From positions 1-28,100 of the forward strand of contig DATHET010000107.1 in NCBI GenBank assembly GCA_035490315.1: 28,100 nt of DNA. Direction: 5' to 3'. The position numbers were made by a program, and so were the translations under genes. Shown piece by piece: positions 16,819-23,784 of this stretch (position 1 is the stretch's first letter; the number at the start of each line of letters is the position of its first letter). The DNA is from JADJQU01 sp035490315 (GTDB lineage: Bacteria; Planctomycetota; UBA1135; GCA-002686595). The notes beneath the pieces are model-generated. The model made no database searches. It was not told the DNA's origin and saw only the letters and a list, made by a program, of their open reading frames with translations.

Positions 16819-17771
16819 AGGCTCGCCAGATCCGCGCGGACCATCGAGCGGATCAGGTCGGCGAAGGCGACCTGTGGTTTCCAGCCGAGCTCGCGCTCGG
16901 CCTTGCTCGCGTCCCCCACCAGGAGATCGACTTCCGCGGGGCGAACCAGTTTTGCGTCGTGGACCACGTGCTTCTGCCAGTCGAGGCCGAGCTCGGCAAA
17001 GGCGACCTCGCAGACTTCGCGCACCGAGTGCATCTGCCCGGTGGCGATCACGTAATCCTCCGGCGTGTCGCGCTGCAGCATCAGCCACATCGCGCGCACG
17101 TAGTCGCCGGCGAAACCCCAGTCGCGCCGCGCGTCGAGATTGCCCAGGCGCAGCTCGCTCGCGAGACCGAGTCGGATGCGCGCCGCCTCGCGCGTGATCT
17201 TGCGCGTGACGAATTCGACTCCGCGCCGCGGCGATTCGTGGTTGAAAAGGATTCCGCAGCAGGCGTAGAGCCCGTAGGACTCGCGGTAATTGACCGTGAT
17301 CCAGTGGGCGTAGAGCTTGGCCACGCCATAGGGACTGCGCGGCCAGAAGGGCGTGCGCTCGTCCTGCGGCGACTGGCGCACCTTGCCGAAGATCTCCGAG
17401 CTCGAGGCCTGGTAGAAGCGCGCTTTCGGCGCGACCTGGCGCAGGGATTCGAGCAGGCGCGTCACTCCCAGGGCCGTGAACTCCGCGGTGAGCACCGGCT
17501 CCTGCCACGAGGTCGGCACGAAGGACTGGGCGGCTAGATTGTAGACCTCGTCGGGTTTCGATTCCTCGACCGCATGCATCAGCGAGGTCTGGTCGAGCAG
17601 GTCGCCGCGGACCAGCTCGATCTTTCCCGCGAGGTGCGCGATGCGCTCGAGCTGCTCGTTGGAGCTGCGGCGCACCAGGCCGAACACGCGGTAATCGCGC
17701 TCGAGCAGCAGCTCGGCGAGGTAGCTGCCGTCCTGGCCGCTGACTCCGGTGATCAGTGCGCGTTTCTGCAT
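16809..17771 (-). CDS. gmd: GDP-mannose 4,6-dehydratase
   Basis: Gmd converts GDP-mannose to GDP-4-keto-6-deoxymannose, precursor of GDP-fucose, GDP-rhamnose or GDP-perosamine. The 320-residue product is at the short end of the family (320-375). ALITGVSGQDGSYLAELLL holds the NADP-binding GxxGxxG (Gly9, 12, 15). FYQASSSEIFGKV carries the catalytic Ser/Glu pair (Glu126), and SPYGVAKLYAHW supplies Tyr148 and Lys152. FNHESPRRGVEFVTRKIT and NLDARRDWGFAGDYVRAMW are GMD-specific. No GDP-fucose synthase or RMD is present nearby, so the final sugar is unknown. It begins one base after the uppP stop, so it is the last gene of an ald-uppP-gmd operon. Confidence 0.95.
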   Translation of the reverse strand: MQKRALITGVSGQDGSYLAELLLERDYRVFGLVRRSSNEQLERIAHLAGKIELVRGDLLDQTSLMHAVEESKPDEVYNLAAQSFVPTSWQEPVLTAEFTALGVTRLLESLRQVAPKARFYQASSSEIFGKVRQSPQDERTPFWPRSPYGVAKLYAHWITVNYRESYGLYACCGILFNHESPRRGVEFVTRKITREAARIRLGLASELRLGNLDARRDWGFAGDYVRAMWLMLQRDTPEDYVIATGQMHSVREVCEVAFAELGLDWQKHVVHDAKLVRPAEVDLLVGDASKAERELGWKPQVAFADLIRSMVRADLASLQR

Positions 17772-17772
17772 C

Positions 17773-18591
17773 TCATTTCGCCGTCAGGACACCCAGGACG
17801 AGCAAGAGCGCGACGATCGACGCCAGACCCACGCGGTACCAACCGAACATCGCGAGCGAGCGCCCATTCAGCGAGCGGACCATCCAGCGCACCGACAGCC
17901 AGGCGGAGACGAAGGCGACGCCGAGACCGATCAGCATTGTGCTGATCGAGTAGGCCGCGACCAGGCTCGAGCCGCCTTGGATGCCTTTGTAGATCGTCGC
18001 CGCGCCGAGCGTCAAAAGGCCGAGCAGGAAAGAGAACTCGATCGCGGCGGCGAGGCCCAGACCGCAGAGCAGCGCGCCTGCGATCGTCGCGAGCGAGCGG
18101 CTGACTCCCGGCCACAGGGCTGCGCACTGGCAGATACCGATCAGCGCGGCCACTCTGGGACCGATCGATTCCAGGCTGAGGCCCTGCTCGGGCATCCGCC
18201 GCCGCGCGAGCCACAAAAGGAAGACTCCGCCCACCAACCAGGCCGCGACGATCGGCCACAAACCGAAGAGCACGCTCTCGATCCGATGTCGGAGCAGCAG
18301 TCCGATCACGCCCGCGGGCGCGAAGGCCACGGTCAGGTTGACGAGCAAGCGCCGCCCCTCGTCGCTGCGCCCCGCGATCCCCAAGGCGACCTGCGCCAGC
18401 CGGCTGCGGTACAGGGCGAACACGGCCAGGATGGCGCCGGCCTGGATGCAGATCGCGAAGGAGTTGGCCGCCTCGCTGGTCTCGATGCCCATCGCGCGCT
18501 GGGCGAGCAGCAGGTGCCCCGTCGAGCTGACCGGCAGGTACTCGGTCAGTCCCTCGACGAGACCGAGCAGCGCTGCCTGCCATGCCTCCAT
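17773..18591 (-). CDS. uppP: undecaprenyl-diphosphatase UppP (BacA)
   Basis: UppP removes a phosphate from undecaprenyl pyrophosphate, recycling the lipid carrier used for peptidoglycan and O-glycan export. The 272-residue product is of normal length and largely hydrophobic, with about eight membrane segments. The catalytic signature EGLTEYLPVSSTGHLLLAQR (residues 14-33) holds the conserved Glu, the S-S-T-G-H block and His26. The second conserved block is LWPGVSRSLATI. It starts 11 bases after ald and ends one base before gmd. Pairing with a nucleotide-sugar dehydratase fits a surface-glycan role; ald is the odd partner. Basal bacitracin resistance is a known consequence of this family. Confidence 0.96.
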   Translation of the reverse strand: MEAWQAALLGLVEGLTEYLPVSSTGHLLLAQRAMGIETSEAANSFAICIQAGAILAVFALYRSRLAQVALGIAGRSDEGRRLLVNLTVAFAPAGVIGLLLRHRIESVLFGLWPIVAAWLVGGVFLLWLARRRMPEQGLSLESIGPRVAALIGICQCAALWPGVSRSLATIAGALLCGLGLAAAIEFSFLLGLLTLGAATIYKGIQGGSSLVAAYSISTMLIGLGVAFVSAWLSVRWMVRSLNGRSLAMFGWYRVGLASIVALLLVLGVLTAK

Positions 18592-18602
18592 GCGAGCTGG
18601 AA

Positions 18603-19715
18603 TCAGGCTCCGGCCTTTTCGGCCGGCGTGTACTCCATGCCGAACGCATCGGCGACTGCCTTGTACACGATCTTGCCGTTGATCACGTTCGCCGCCGAGC
18701 GCAGCGCCGGATTCTCCAGGATCGCCGCCTTGGGCCCTAGCTTCGCGAGCTTCAGCGTGTACGGCAGGGTCGCGTTGGTCAGCGCGAAAGTGCTCGTGCG
18801 CGGAACCGCGCCGGGCATGTTCGCCACGCAATAGTGCAGCACGCCGTCGACGGTATAGACCGGATCCGCGTGGGTCGTCGGCCTGCACGTTTCGATGCAG
18901 CCGCCCTGGTCGATCGCCACGTCGACGATCACCGTTCCGGGCTTCATCAGTTTCAGGTCTTCGCGGCGGATCAATTTCGGAGCCGCGGCGCCGGGGATCA
19001 GCACCGCTCCGACGATCAAGTCGACCTTGGGCAGGTACGAGCGCAGCGCGAAGGGCGTCGAGAAAACCAGGTGGCAGTTCTTCGGCATCACATCGTCGAG
19101 GTAGCGCAGGCGATCGATGTTGACGTCCATCAAGGTCACGTCCGCGCCCAGGCCGCAGGCCATGCGCGCCGCCTGCGTTCCGACGACGCCCCCGCCGAGG
19201 ATCAGCACGTGGGCGCGCTCGACGCCGGGAACTCCGCCGAGCAGGATCCCAGAGCCGCCGCGCGAGCGCTCGAGCCATTGCGCGCCAGCCTGGATCGCCA
19301 TGCGTCCGGCGACTTCGCTCATCGGCGTCAGCAGCGGCAGGGTCGATCCGACTTCCAGCGTCTCGTAGGCGAAGCACTGCGAGCCGGTCTTGACCATCGC
19401 CTCGGTCAGCGCGCGATCGGCCGCGAGGTGCAGATAGGTGAACAGGGTCTGGCCCTTGCGCATCATCGGCCACTCGGGCGACAGGGGCTCCTTGACCTTG
19501 AGGATCATGTCGCTCGCGGCCCAGACCTCGGCGGCCGACTTGGCGATGCGCGCGCCGGCCAGCTCGTAGACCGAGTTCTCGAGCCCGCTGCCGACTCCGG
19601 CGTTGGATTCGACCATGACCTCGTGGCCCTCCGACACCAATCGCTCGGCGCCGGCAGGGGTCAGGGCAACACGATTCTCGTGGACTTTGATCTCGCGAAC
19701 GACGCCGACTTTCAC
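18603..19715 (-). CDS. ald: alanine dehydrogenase
   Basis: Ald interconverts L-alanine and pyruvate plus ammonia with NAD(H). The 370-residue hexameric-type enzyme has every expected motif: VGVVREIKVHENRVALTP with Arg15, LKVKEPLSPEW with Lys75 and TYLHLAAD with His96 as substrate and catalytic residues. LILGGGVVGTQAARMACGLG is the NAD-binding GxGxxG (174-179), and VDVAIDQGGC holds Asp269. The start is a GTG at 19715, fixed by the good Shine-Dalgarno AAGGAG at 19723-19728, 7 bases upstream. It heads the ald-uppP-gmd run. Its role may be in alanine catabolism or in balancing alanine supply for the cell wall; the latter is an inference from the neighbours. Confidence 0.97.
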   Translation of the reverse strand: MKVGVVREIKVHENRVALTPAGAERLVSEGHEVMVESNAGVGSGLENSVYELAGARIAKSAAEVWAASDMILKVKEPLSPEWPMMRKGQTLFTYLHLAADRALTEAMVKTGSQCFAYETLEVGSTLPLLTPMSEVAGRMAIQAGAQWLERSRGGSGILLGGVPGVERAHVLILGGGVVGTQAARMACGLGADVTLMDVNIDRLRYLDDVMPKNCHLVFSTPFALRSYLPKVDLIVGAVLIPGAAAPKLIRREDLKLMKPGTVIVDVAIDQGGCIETCRPTTHADPVYTVDGVLHYCVANMPGAVPRTSTFALTNATLPYTLKLAKLGPKAAILENPALRSAANVINGKIVYKAVADAFGMEYTPAEKAGA

Positions 19716-19722
19716 GCAGAAG

Positions 19723-19728
19723 CTCCTT
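19723..19728 (-). promoter_or_regulatory. Shine-Dalgarno sequence of ald
   Basis: AAGGAG on the minus strand, 7 bases upstream of the GTG start of ald at 19715. It is one of the clearest ribosome binding sites in the window and supports the non-ATG start. Confidence 0.8.
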
Positions 19729-19932
19729 CGAAGAGGTTTGAGGGGCGAGGATTCTACCTCGCGCGCACTCGCTCGGCGATGCGGAACGCGGCCGGGGACT
19801 TTGTGCTTGGCAGTCGAGCGCGCGGAAACTAGTCTCTGCGCCCCTTGGAGCCGGCGCAGGCCGTCTCTCCAGAGTGCAGCAGGACCGCCGCGCGCGCCGT
19901 GGCCGGAACCCCTGCGTGGGCTGACAACGAGT

Positions 19933-20009
<77 letters not shown>

Positions 20010-20011
20010 TT

Positions 20012-20059
20012 CTCTCACTCGAGGTCTCTCTCGAGCTCTCACTCGAGGTCTCTCTCGAG
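20012..20059. repeat. tandem repeat after tRNA-Val, two 24-base units with four CTCGAG palindromes
   Basis: Two perfect 24-base copies (20012-20035 and 20036-20059) lie directly after the tRNA CCA end. Inside them the palindrome CTCGAG occurs at 20018, 20030, 20042 and 20054, exactly every 12 bases, with pyrimidine-rich spacers between. Neighbouring palindromes can pair as 6-base stems with 6-base loops, so a transcript reading out of the tRNA could fold several alternative hairpins. No T tract follows. Role unknown; possible tRNA trailer processing or termination, a protein-binding array, or simple slippage. Confidence 0.8.
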
Positions 20060-20166
20060 CTCGCTCGCGGACGCGCCGAGGGCGCAACGCGATCCCTGGG
20101 TTCGCCAACGTTCGAGCGCTGCAGGCGTAGAATCCGGCGGCTCGCGCCTGGCTCGAGCATTCCTCC

Positions 20167-21552
20167 ATGGACGTCCGCTCCCTCTTCCTGCTGAGCGCCG
20201 CCGCGATCGTCCAGGTGCCTCAGCTGCCGCCGACAGCCGACGAGCTCTACAAGCGACGGGTCACGCCCGAAGCGGTGGTGGTCAAGGAGGCTTCGCCGGC
20301 GGTCGTGTACATCGTGTCGACCGGCTTCATGACGAATTACAACCTCTGGGGCCAGCCCGTCCAGCAGCAGAATCGTTCCGCGGGCACCGGAGTCATGGTC
20401 GATCCCGAGGGCTTCCTCGTGACGAATTTCCATGTCGTCGCGAATGCCGCGGGCATCGACGGCGGCAAGCTCGAAGTTCAGTTCGACAGCGGCGTCGACG
20501 CGAAGACCTATCCCGCTCAATTGGTTTCCTACGTGCAGCCGGAAGATCTCGCGCTGCTCAAGATCCTGGGCGACCGGAAATTTCCGACGGTCAAGATGGG
20601 CTCGAGCCTGGACCTGATGATCGGCGAGCGCGTGGTCGCGATCGGAAATCCTTTCCAGCAGAAGCTCTCGGTTTCCGCCGGCATCATTTCCGGCCTGCAC
20701 CGCCAGCTCTCCGTGCCGGGCAGCGGCCTGGAGTTCAACGATCTGATCCAGACCGATGCGTCGATCAACCACGGCAACAGCGGCGGGCCGCTGCTCAACA
20801 TCAACGGCGAGCTGATCGGCATCAACACGGTGGTCAAGGAAGGCGCGGAGAACATGGGCTTCGCCATACCCGTGGACCGCGTGCGCGACGTGCTGCTCAA
20901 CCAGCTCTTCGCGCCCGAATGGGCGCCGGCATGGCTCGGATTCGAGCTCGAGCCGGCGCCTTCGCTGAAAATTTCACAGGTCTGGAGCGGCTCGCCCGCC
21001 AGCGACGCGGGGATCGAAGTCGGCGACACGATCCTGGGCCTTTCCGGGACTCCGCTGCTTCCTCCCGCGACGGCGGACGCTCCGCGCGGCGCCGAGGCGA
21101 GCCTGAAGCTGGCGCGCGAGGAATACACCAAGCGCACCCTGGCCCTGGCGCCCGACACCAACGTCGTCCTGCGCCTCAAGAACGCCAAGGGCGAGCGCGA
21201 CGTCAGCTTGCGCGGCTGGCGCAAGGTCGACGGAATCCTGTTCGCGCGGCTGGGCTTCACCACCAAGTCCGTGTGGGTCTCCGCCGGGCCGATGCTGCAG
21301 ATCGACAAGCTCGCCCCCGACGGCCCCGCCGCGGCGATCGGCCTGCAGGCGGGCGACGTGATCGACGCGGTCCGGCCGGGCGCCGACGCGCCGCGCCAGG
21401 CCTGGACCCTGTCGCGTCCGGAGGGCCTCGCCGTCCTGGTCCTGCAACTGGCCGCGAAATCCGTGCTCGAGATCGACGTCCTGCGCGACGAGGACCACGA
21501 TCGCCGCCTGGAGCAGGGCGAGCTGTTCAAGGGCCGGCTGATCCTGCGCTGA
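20167..21552 (+). CDS. HtrA/DegP-like trypsin-fold serine protease with two PDZ domains
   Basis: The 461-residue product is an HtrA-type envelope protease or chaperone. A short hydrophobic N-terminus (SLFLLSAAAIVQVP) probably targets it for export, though the cleavage site is unclear. The trypsin-like domain (about residues 35-255) carries the full catalytic triad: His89 in VTNFHVV, Asp127 in PEDLALLKI and Ser205 in NHGNSGGPLL. AIGNPFQQKLSVSAGIISG and LIGINTVVKEG are typical HtrA blocks. PDZ-like regions follow at about 258-345 (VWSGSPASDAGIEVGDTIL) and about 365-460 (IDKLAPDGPAAAIGLQAGDV). Its end is followed by a small hairpin (21562-21577). It is probably a single-gene unit, since 223 bases separate it from the next gene. 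Confidence 0.94.
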   Translation: MDVRSLFLLSAAAIVQVPQLPPTADELYKRRVTPEAVVVKEASPAVVYIVSTGFMTNYNLWGQPVQQQNRSAGTGVMVDPEGFLVTNFHVVANAAGIDGGKLEVQFDSGVDAKTYPAQLVSYVQPEDLALLKILGDRKFPTVKMGSSLDLMIGERVVAIGNPFQQKLSVSAGIISGLHRQLSVPGSGLEFNDLIQTDASINHGNSGGPLLNINGELIGINTVVKEGAENMGFAIPVDRVRDVLLNQLFAPEWAPAWLGFELEPAPSLKISQVWSGSPASDAGIEVGDTILGLSGTPLLPPATADAPRGAEASLKLAREEYTKRTLALAPDTNVVLRLKNAKGERDVSLRGWRKVDGILFARLGFTTKSVWVSAGPMLQIDKLAPDGPAAAIGLQAGDVIDAVRPGADAPRQAWTLSRPEGLAVLVLQLAAKSVLEIDVLRDEDHDRRLEQGELFKGRLILR

Positions 21553-21775
21553 GCGTCGCCTGCACCCCGTTGGGTGCGCGATTCCCCTCGGCGCTTTCGA
21601 TCGGGTAAACTCCCTGGTCTTGTGCAAGGCCCGATGGGTCCTGGCCAGACCCCCTCCCGTTTCGAACGGATCAGGCCCGCCGCCTGCTTCAGGGGGCCCC
21701 GCCAGGCTGCCGAAGGGGCACCTCGCCCTGCGTTCCCTTCGCCCGCCAGCGCTCCATCCCCCCGCCCCACCGTCC
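21553..21775 (+). promoter_or_regulatory. leader region ahead of the carbamoyltransferase locus
   Basis: This 223-base gap separates the HtrA-like gene from the four-gene carbamoyltransferase locus and should contain its promoter. It is C-rich on the plus strand near 21650-21775. I cannot identify a -35/-10 pair or a Shine-Dalgarno sequence ahead of the 21776 start. The long open frame running through it in the carbamoyltransferase frame looks like GC-driven read-through. Confidence 0.3.
21562..21577 (+). terminator. small hairpin downstream of the HtrA-like gene
   Basis: GCACCC (21562-21567) and GGGTGC (21572-21577) form a perfect 6-base stem with a 4-base loop, ten bases after the stop codon. 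No T tract follows, so it is a weak terminator candidate. Confidence 0.35.
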
Positions 21776-21985
21776 ATGAAGGCCCTGCTCCAGTTCTCCG
21801 AGCGCTTCGGCTCGATGCTCTCCCGAGCATTGCTGACCCTGCTCTATTTCCTGCTGCTGGGCCCCTTTGCGCTCGTCTACCAGCTCTTCGCCGACCCGCT
21901 GCACATCAAGCGCCGGCCGCAGGGCAACTGGAGCGCGTGGGACAGCAAGAACGAGACGCTGGCCGAGGCGCGGAGGCAGGACTGA
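21776..21985 (+). CDS. small membrane protein resembling the C-terminal half of SxtJ-family proteins
   Basis: The 69-residue product has an amphipathic start (MKALLQFSERFGSMLSRALL), one membrane segment (LLTLLYFLLLGPFALVYQLF) and a short charged tail. The run YFLLLGPFALVYQLFADPL resembles the end of SxtJ-type proteins, which commonly close with a 'tPiGLl.RlfgkDPL' pattern next to O-carbamoyltransferases. The stop and the next start share a base (TGATG, 21983-21987), so it is translationally coupled to the carbamoyltransferase. This coupling and the family neighbourhood support it as a real gene despite its size and lack of a visible ribosome binding site. Function is unknown in the whole family; it may hold the soluble carbamoyltransferase near a membrane substrate or exporter. 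Confidence 0.75.
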   Translation: MKALLQFSERFGSMLSRALLTLLYFLLLGPFALVYQLFADPLHIKRRPQGNWSAWDSKNETLAEARRQD

Positions 21986-23775
21986 TGAACGTCCTCGGTC
22001 TTTCGTTCTTCTACCACGACTCCTCCGCCGCCCTGGTCCAGGACGGCCGCCTGGTCGCCGCCGCGGAAGAGGAGCGCTTCAGCCGCAAGAAGCACGACTC
22101 CGGCTTCCCCGCGCTGGCGATCGAGTTCGCGCTCAAGCAGGGCCGCATCTCGATCCACGACGTCGATTACGTCGTGTTCTACGAGAAGCCCTTCGTCAAG
22201 TTCGAGCGCATGCTGGTCAGCGCCCTGGCGACTTTCCCGCGCTCGTCGGCGGTGTTCCGCGAATCGATGCAGCGCTGGATCAGCGACAAGCTCTGGATCA
22301 AGTCGATGATGCAGAAGGAGCTCGACGTCCCGGGCTCCAAGCTCCTGTTCTGCGACCACCACATGTCGCACGCCGCGGCGAGCTTCTACACCTCGCCGTA
22401 CAAGGAGTCCGCGATCCTCACCGTCGACGGCGCGGGCGAATGGAGCACGGCGACGATGGGCGTCGGCCGTGGCAACAAGATCGAGATCACCAAGGAGCTG
22501 CGCTTCCCCCACTCGCTGGGCCTGTTGTATTCCGCCTTCACCGCCTACTGCGGCTTCGAGATCAACGAAGGCGAATACAAATTGATGGGGATGCACCCCT
22601 ACGGCAAGCCGCGCTTCGTCGACAAGATCTACGAGCTCATCCATGTCGCCGAGGACGGAAGTCTTTGGCACGACATGAAGTACTTCTCGTACCACTTCTC
22701 GCGCGACCAGACGCTCGCGGCTGCTTTCGGCGAGCACTTCGGCAAGCCGGCGCGCGATCCCAAGCTGCAGGACAAGTCGCTCGACCCGTACTACTGCGAC
22801 ATGGCGGCCTCGATCCAGGTCGTCACGGAGCAGGTGCTCTTGAAGATGGTCAAGCACCTGCACAAGACCACGGGCATGAAGAACCTGTGCCTGTCGGGCG
22901 GCGTCGCGCTGAACTCGGTGGCGAATTACAAGCTCTTGCGCGAAGGTCCCTTCGAGGACATCTACGTGCACCCCGCGCCCGGCGACGACGGCGGTTGCGT
23001 CGGTGCGGCTTACTGGGCCTACAACCACGTGCTCGACCAGCCGCGCGGGCCGGTGCTCACCTCGCCCTACCTGGGCTCTGAGTATTCCGACGCCGAGATC
23101 GAGGCCTTCCTGCGCAAGTACGACATCGCCTTCGAGAAGATCGAGGACGACGAGAAGTTCTACGACTTCGTCGCGCACAAATTGGTCGACGGAGCGGTGT
23201 GCGGCTGGATGCGCGGCCGCTTCGAATGGGGCCCGCGCGCCCTGGGCTCGCGCTCGATCATCGCCGATCCGCGCAAGGCCGAGATGAAAGAGAAGCTCAA
23301 CGCGACGATCAAGTTCCGCGAGGCCTTCCGGCCCTTCGCGCCTTCGGTGACCGTCGAGGCGGCGAGCGATTTCTTCGACATCCCCGATGCGGCGAAGCAC
23401 TATCCCGCGCGCTTCATGCTCTACGTGGCGCCGGTGCGGCCAGAGAAACGCTCGGTGCTGCCCGCGATCACCCACGAGGACGGCTCGGGCCGCCTTCAGA
23501 CCGTGTTCAAGGACGTCAGCCCGGCCTACCACCGGATCATCGAGCGCTTCGGCGAGCTGACCGGCGTGCCGGTGATCATGAACACCTCCTTCAACTTGAA
23601 GGGCGAGCCGATCGTCGAGCACCCCAGCCATGCCTTCAACACGTTCAGCCTGTCCGGCATGGACTACCTGTTCATGAACAACTACATCGTGCGCGCCGAC
23701 GCGAAGAAGAAGATCGCCGACACGCGCTTCTCGCTGCGCCACGAGGGCGACAGCGTGACGGCCATGGTGAGCTGA
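21985..23775 (+). CDS. O-carbamoyltransferase (NodU/CmcH/TobZ/SxtI type)
   Basis: The enzyme family uses ATP and carbamoyl phosphate to form carbamoyl-adenylate and then carbamoylates a hydroxyl group of a sugar, antibiotic or toxin. The 596-residue length is typical. The N-terminal Kae1-like domain has LSFFYHDSSAALVQDG, AAEEERFSRKKHD and the metal-binding DHHMSHAAASFY (His125, His126, His129). VDGAGEWSTATMG and NLCLSGGVALNSVANYKL are the ATP-binding blocks. The C-terminal YrdC-like domain has MRGRFEWGPRALGSRSIIAD and NTSFNLKGEPIVEHPSHA. The start shares a base with the stop of the preceding small gene and 9 bases separate it from the SGNH gene. No NRPS, PKS or glycosyltransferase adjoins, so the acceptor is unknown; the neighbours suggest a membrane-linked or exported molecule. 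Confidence 0.95.
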   Translation: MNVLGLSFFYHDSSAALVQDGRLVAAAEEERFSRKKHDSGFPALAIEFALKQGRISIHDVDYVVFYEKPFVKFERMLVSALATFPRSSAVFRESMQRWISDKLWIKSMMQKELDVPGSKLLFCDHHMSHAAASFYTSPYKESAILTVDGAGEWSTATMGVGRGNKIEITKELRFPHSLGLLYSAFTAYCGFEINEGEYKLMGMHPYGKPRFVDKIYELIHVAEDGSLWHDMKYFSYHFSRDQTLAAAFGEHFGKPARDPKLQDKSLDPYYCDMAASIQVVTEQVLLKMVKHLHKTTGMKNLCLSGGVALNSVANYKLLREGPFEDIYVHPAPGDDGGCVGAAYWAYNHVLDQPRGPVLTSPYLGSEYSDAEIEAFLRKYDIAFEKIEDDEKFYDFVAHKLVDGAVCGWMRGRFEWGPRALGSRSIIADPRKAEMKEKLNATIKFREAFRPFAPSVTVEAASDFFDIPDAAKHYPARFMLYVAPVRPEKRSVLPAITHEDGSGRLQTVFKDVSPAYHRIIERFGELTGVPVIMNTSFNLKGEPIVEHPSHAFNTFSLSGMDYLFMNNYIVRADAKKKIADTRFSLRHEGDSVTAMVS

Positions 23776-23784
23776 GGAACCGCG

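Noticed and set aside
15652..17508. Upstream extension of the TPR metallopeptidase frame to 1614 codons
   Set aside because: The extension is antisense to the amidase and shares DNA with gmd in another frame; the signal peptide at 15651 marks the real start.
21574..21984. Longer N-terminus for the carbamoyltransferase starting at 21574
   Set aside because: The extension is Pro/Arg/Ala-rich and overlaps the small SxtJ-like gene; the standard MNVLGLSFFYHD start at 21985 fits the family.
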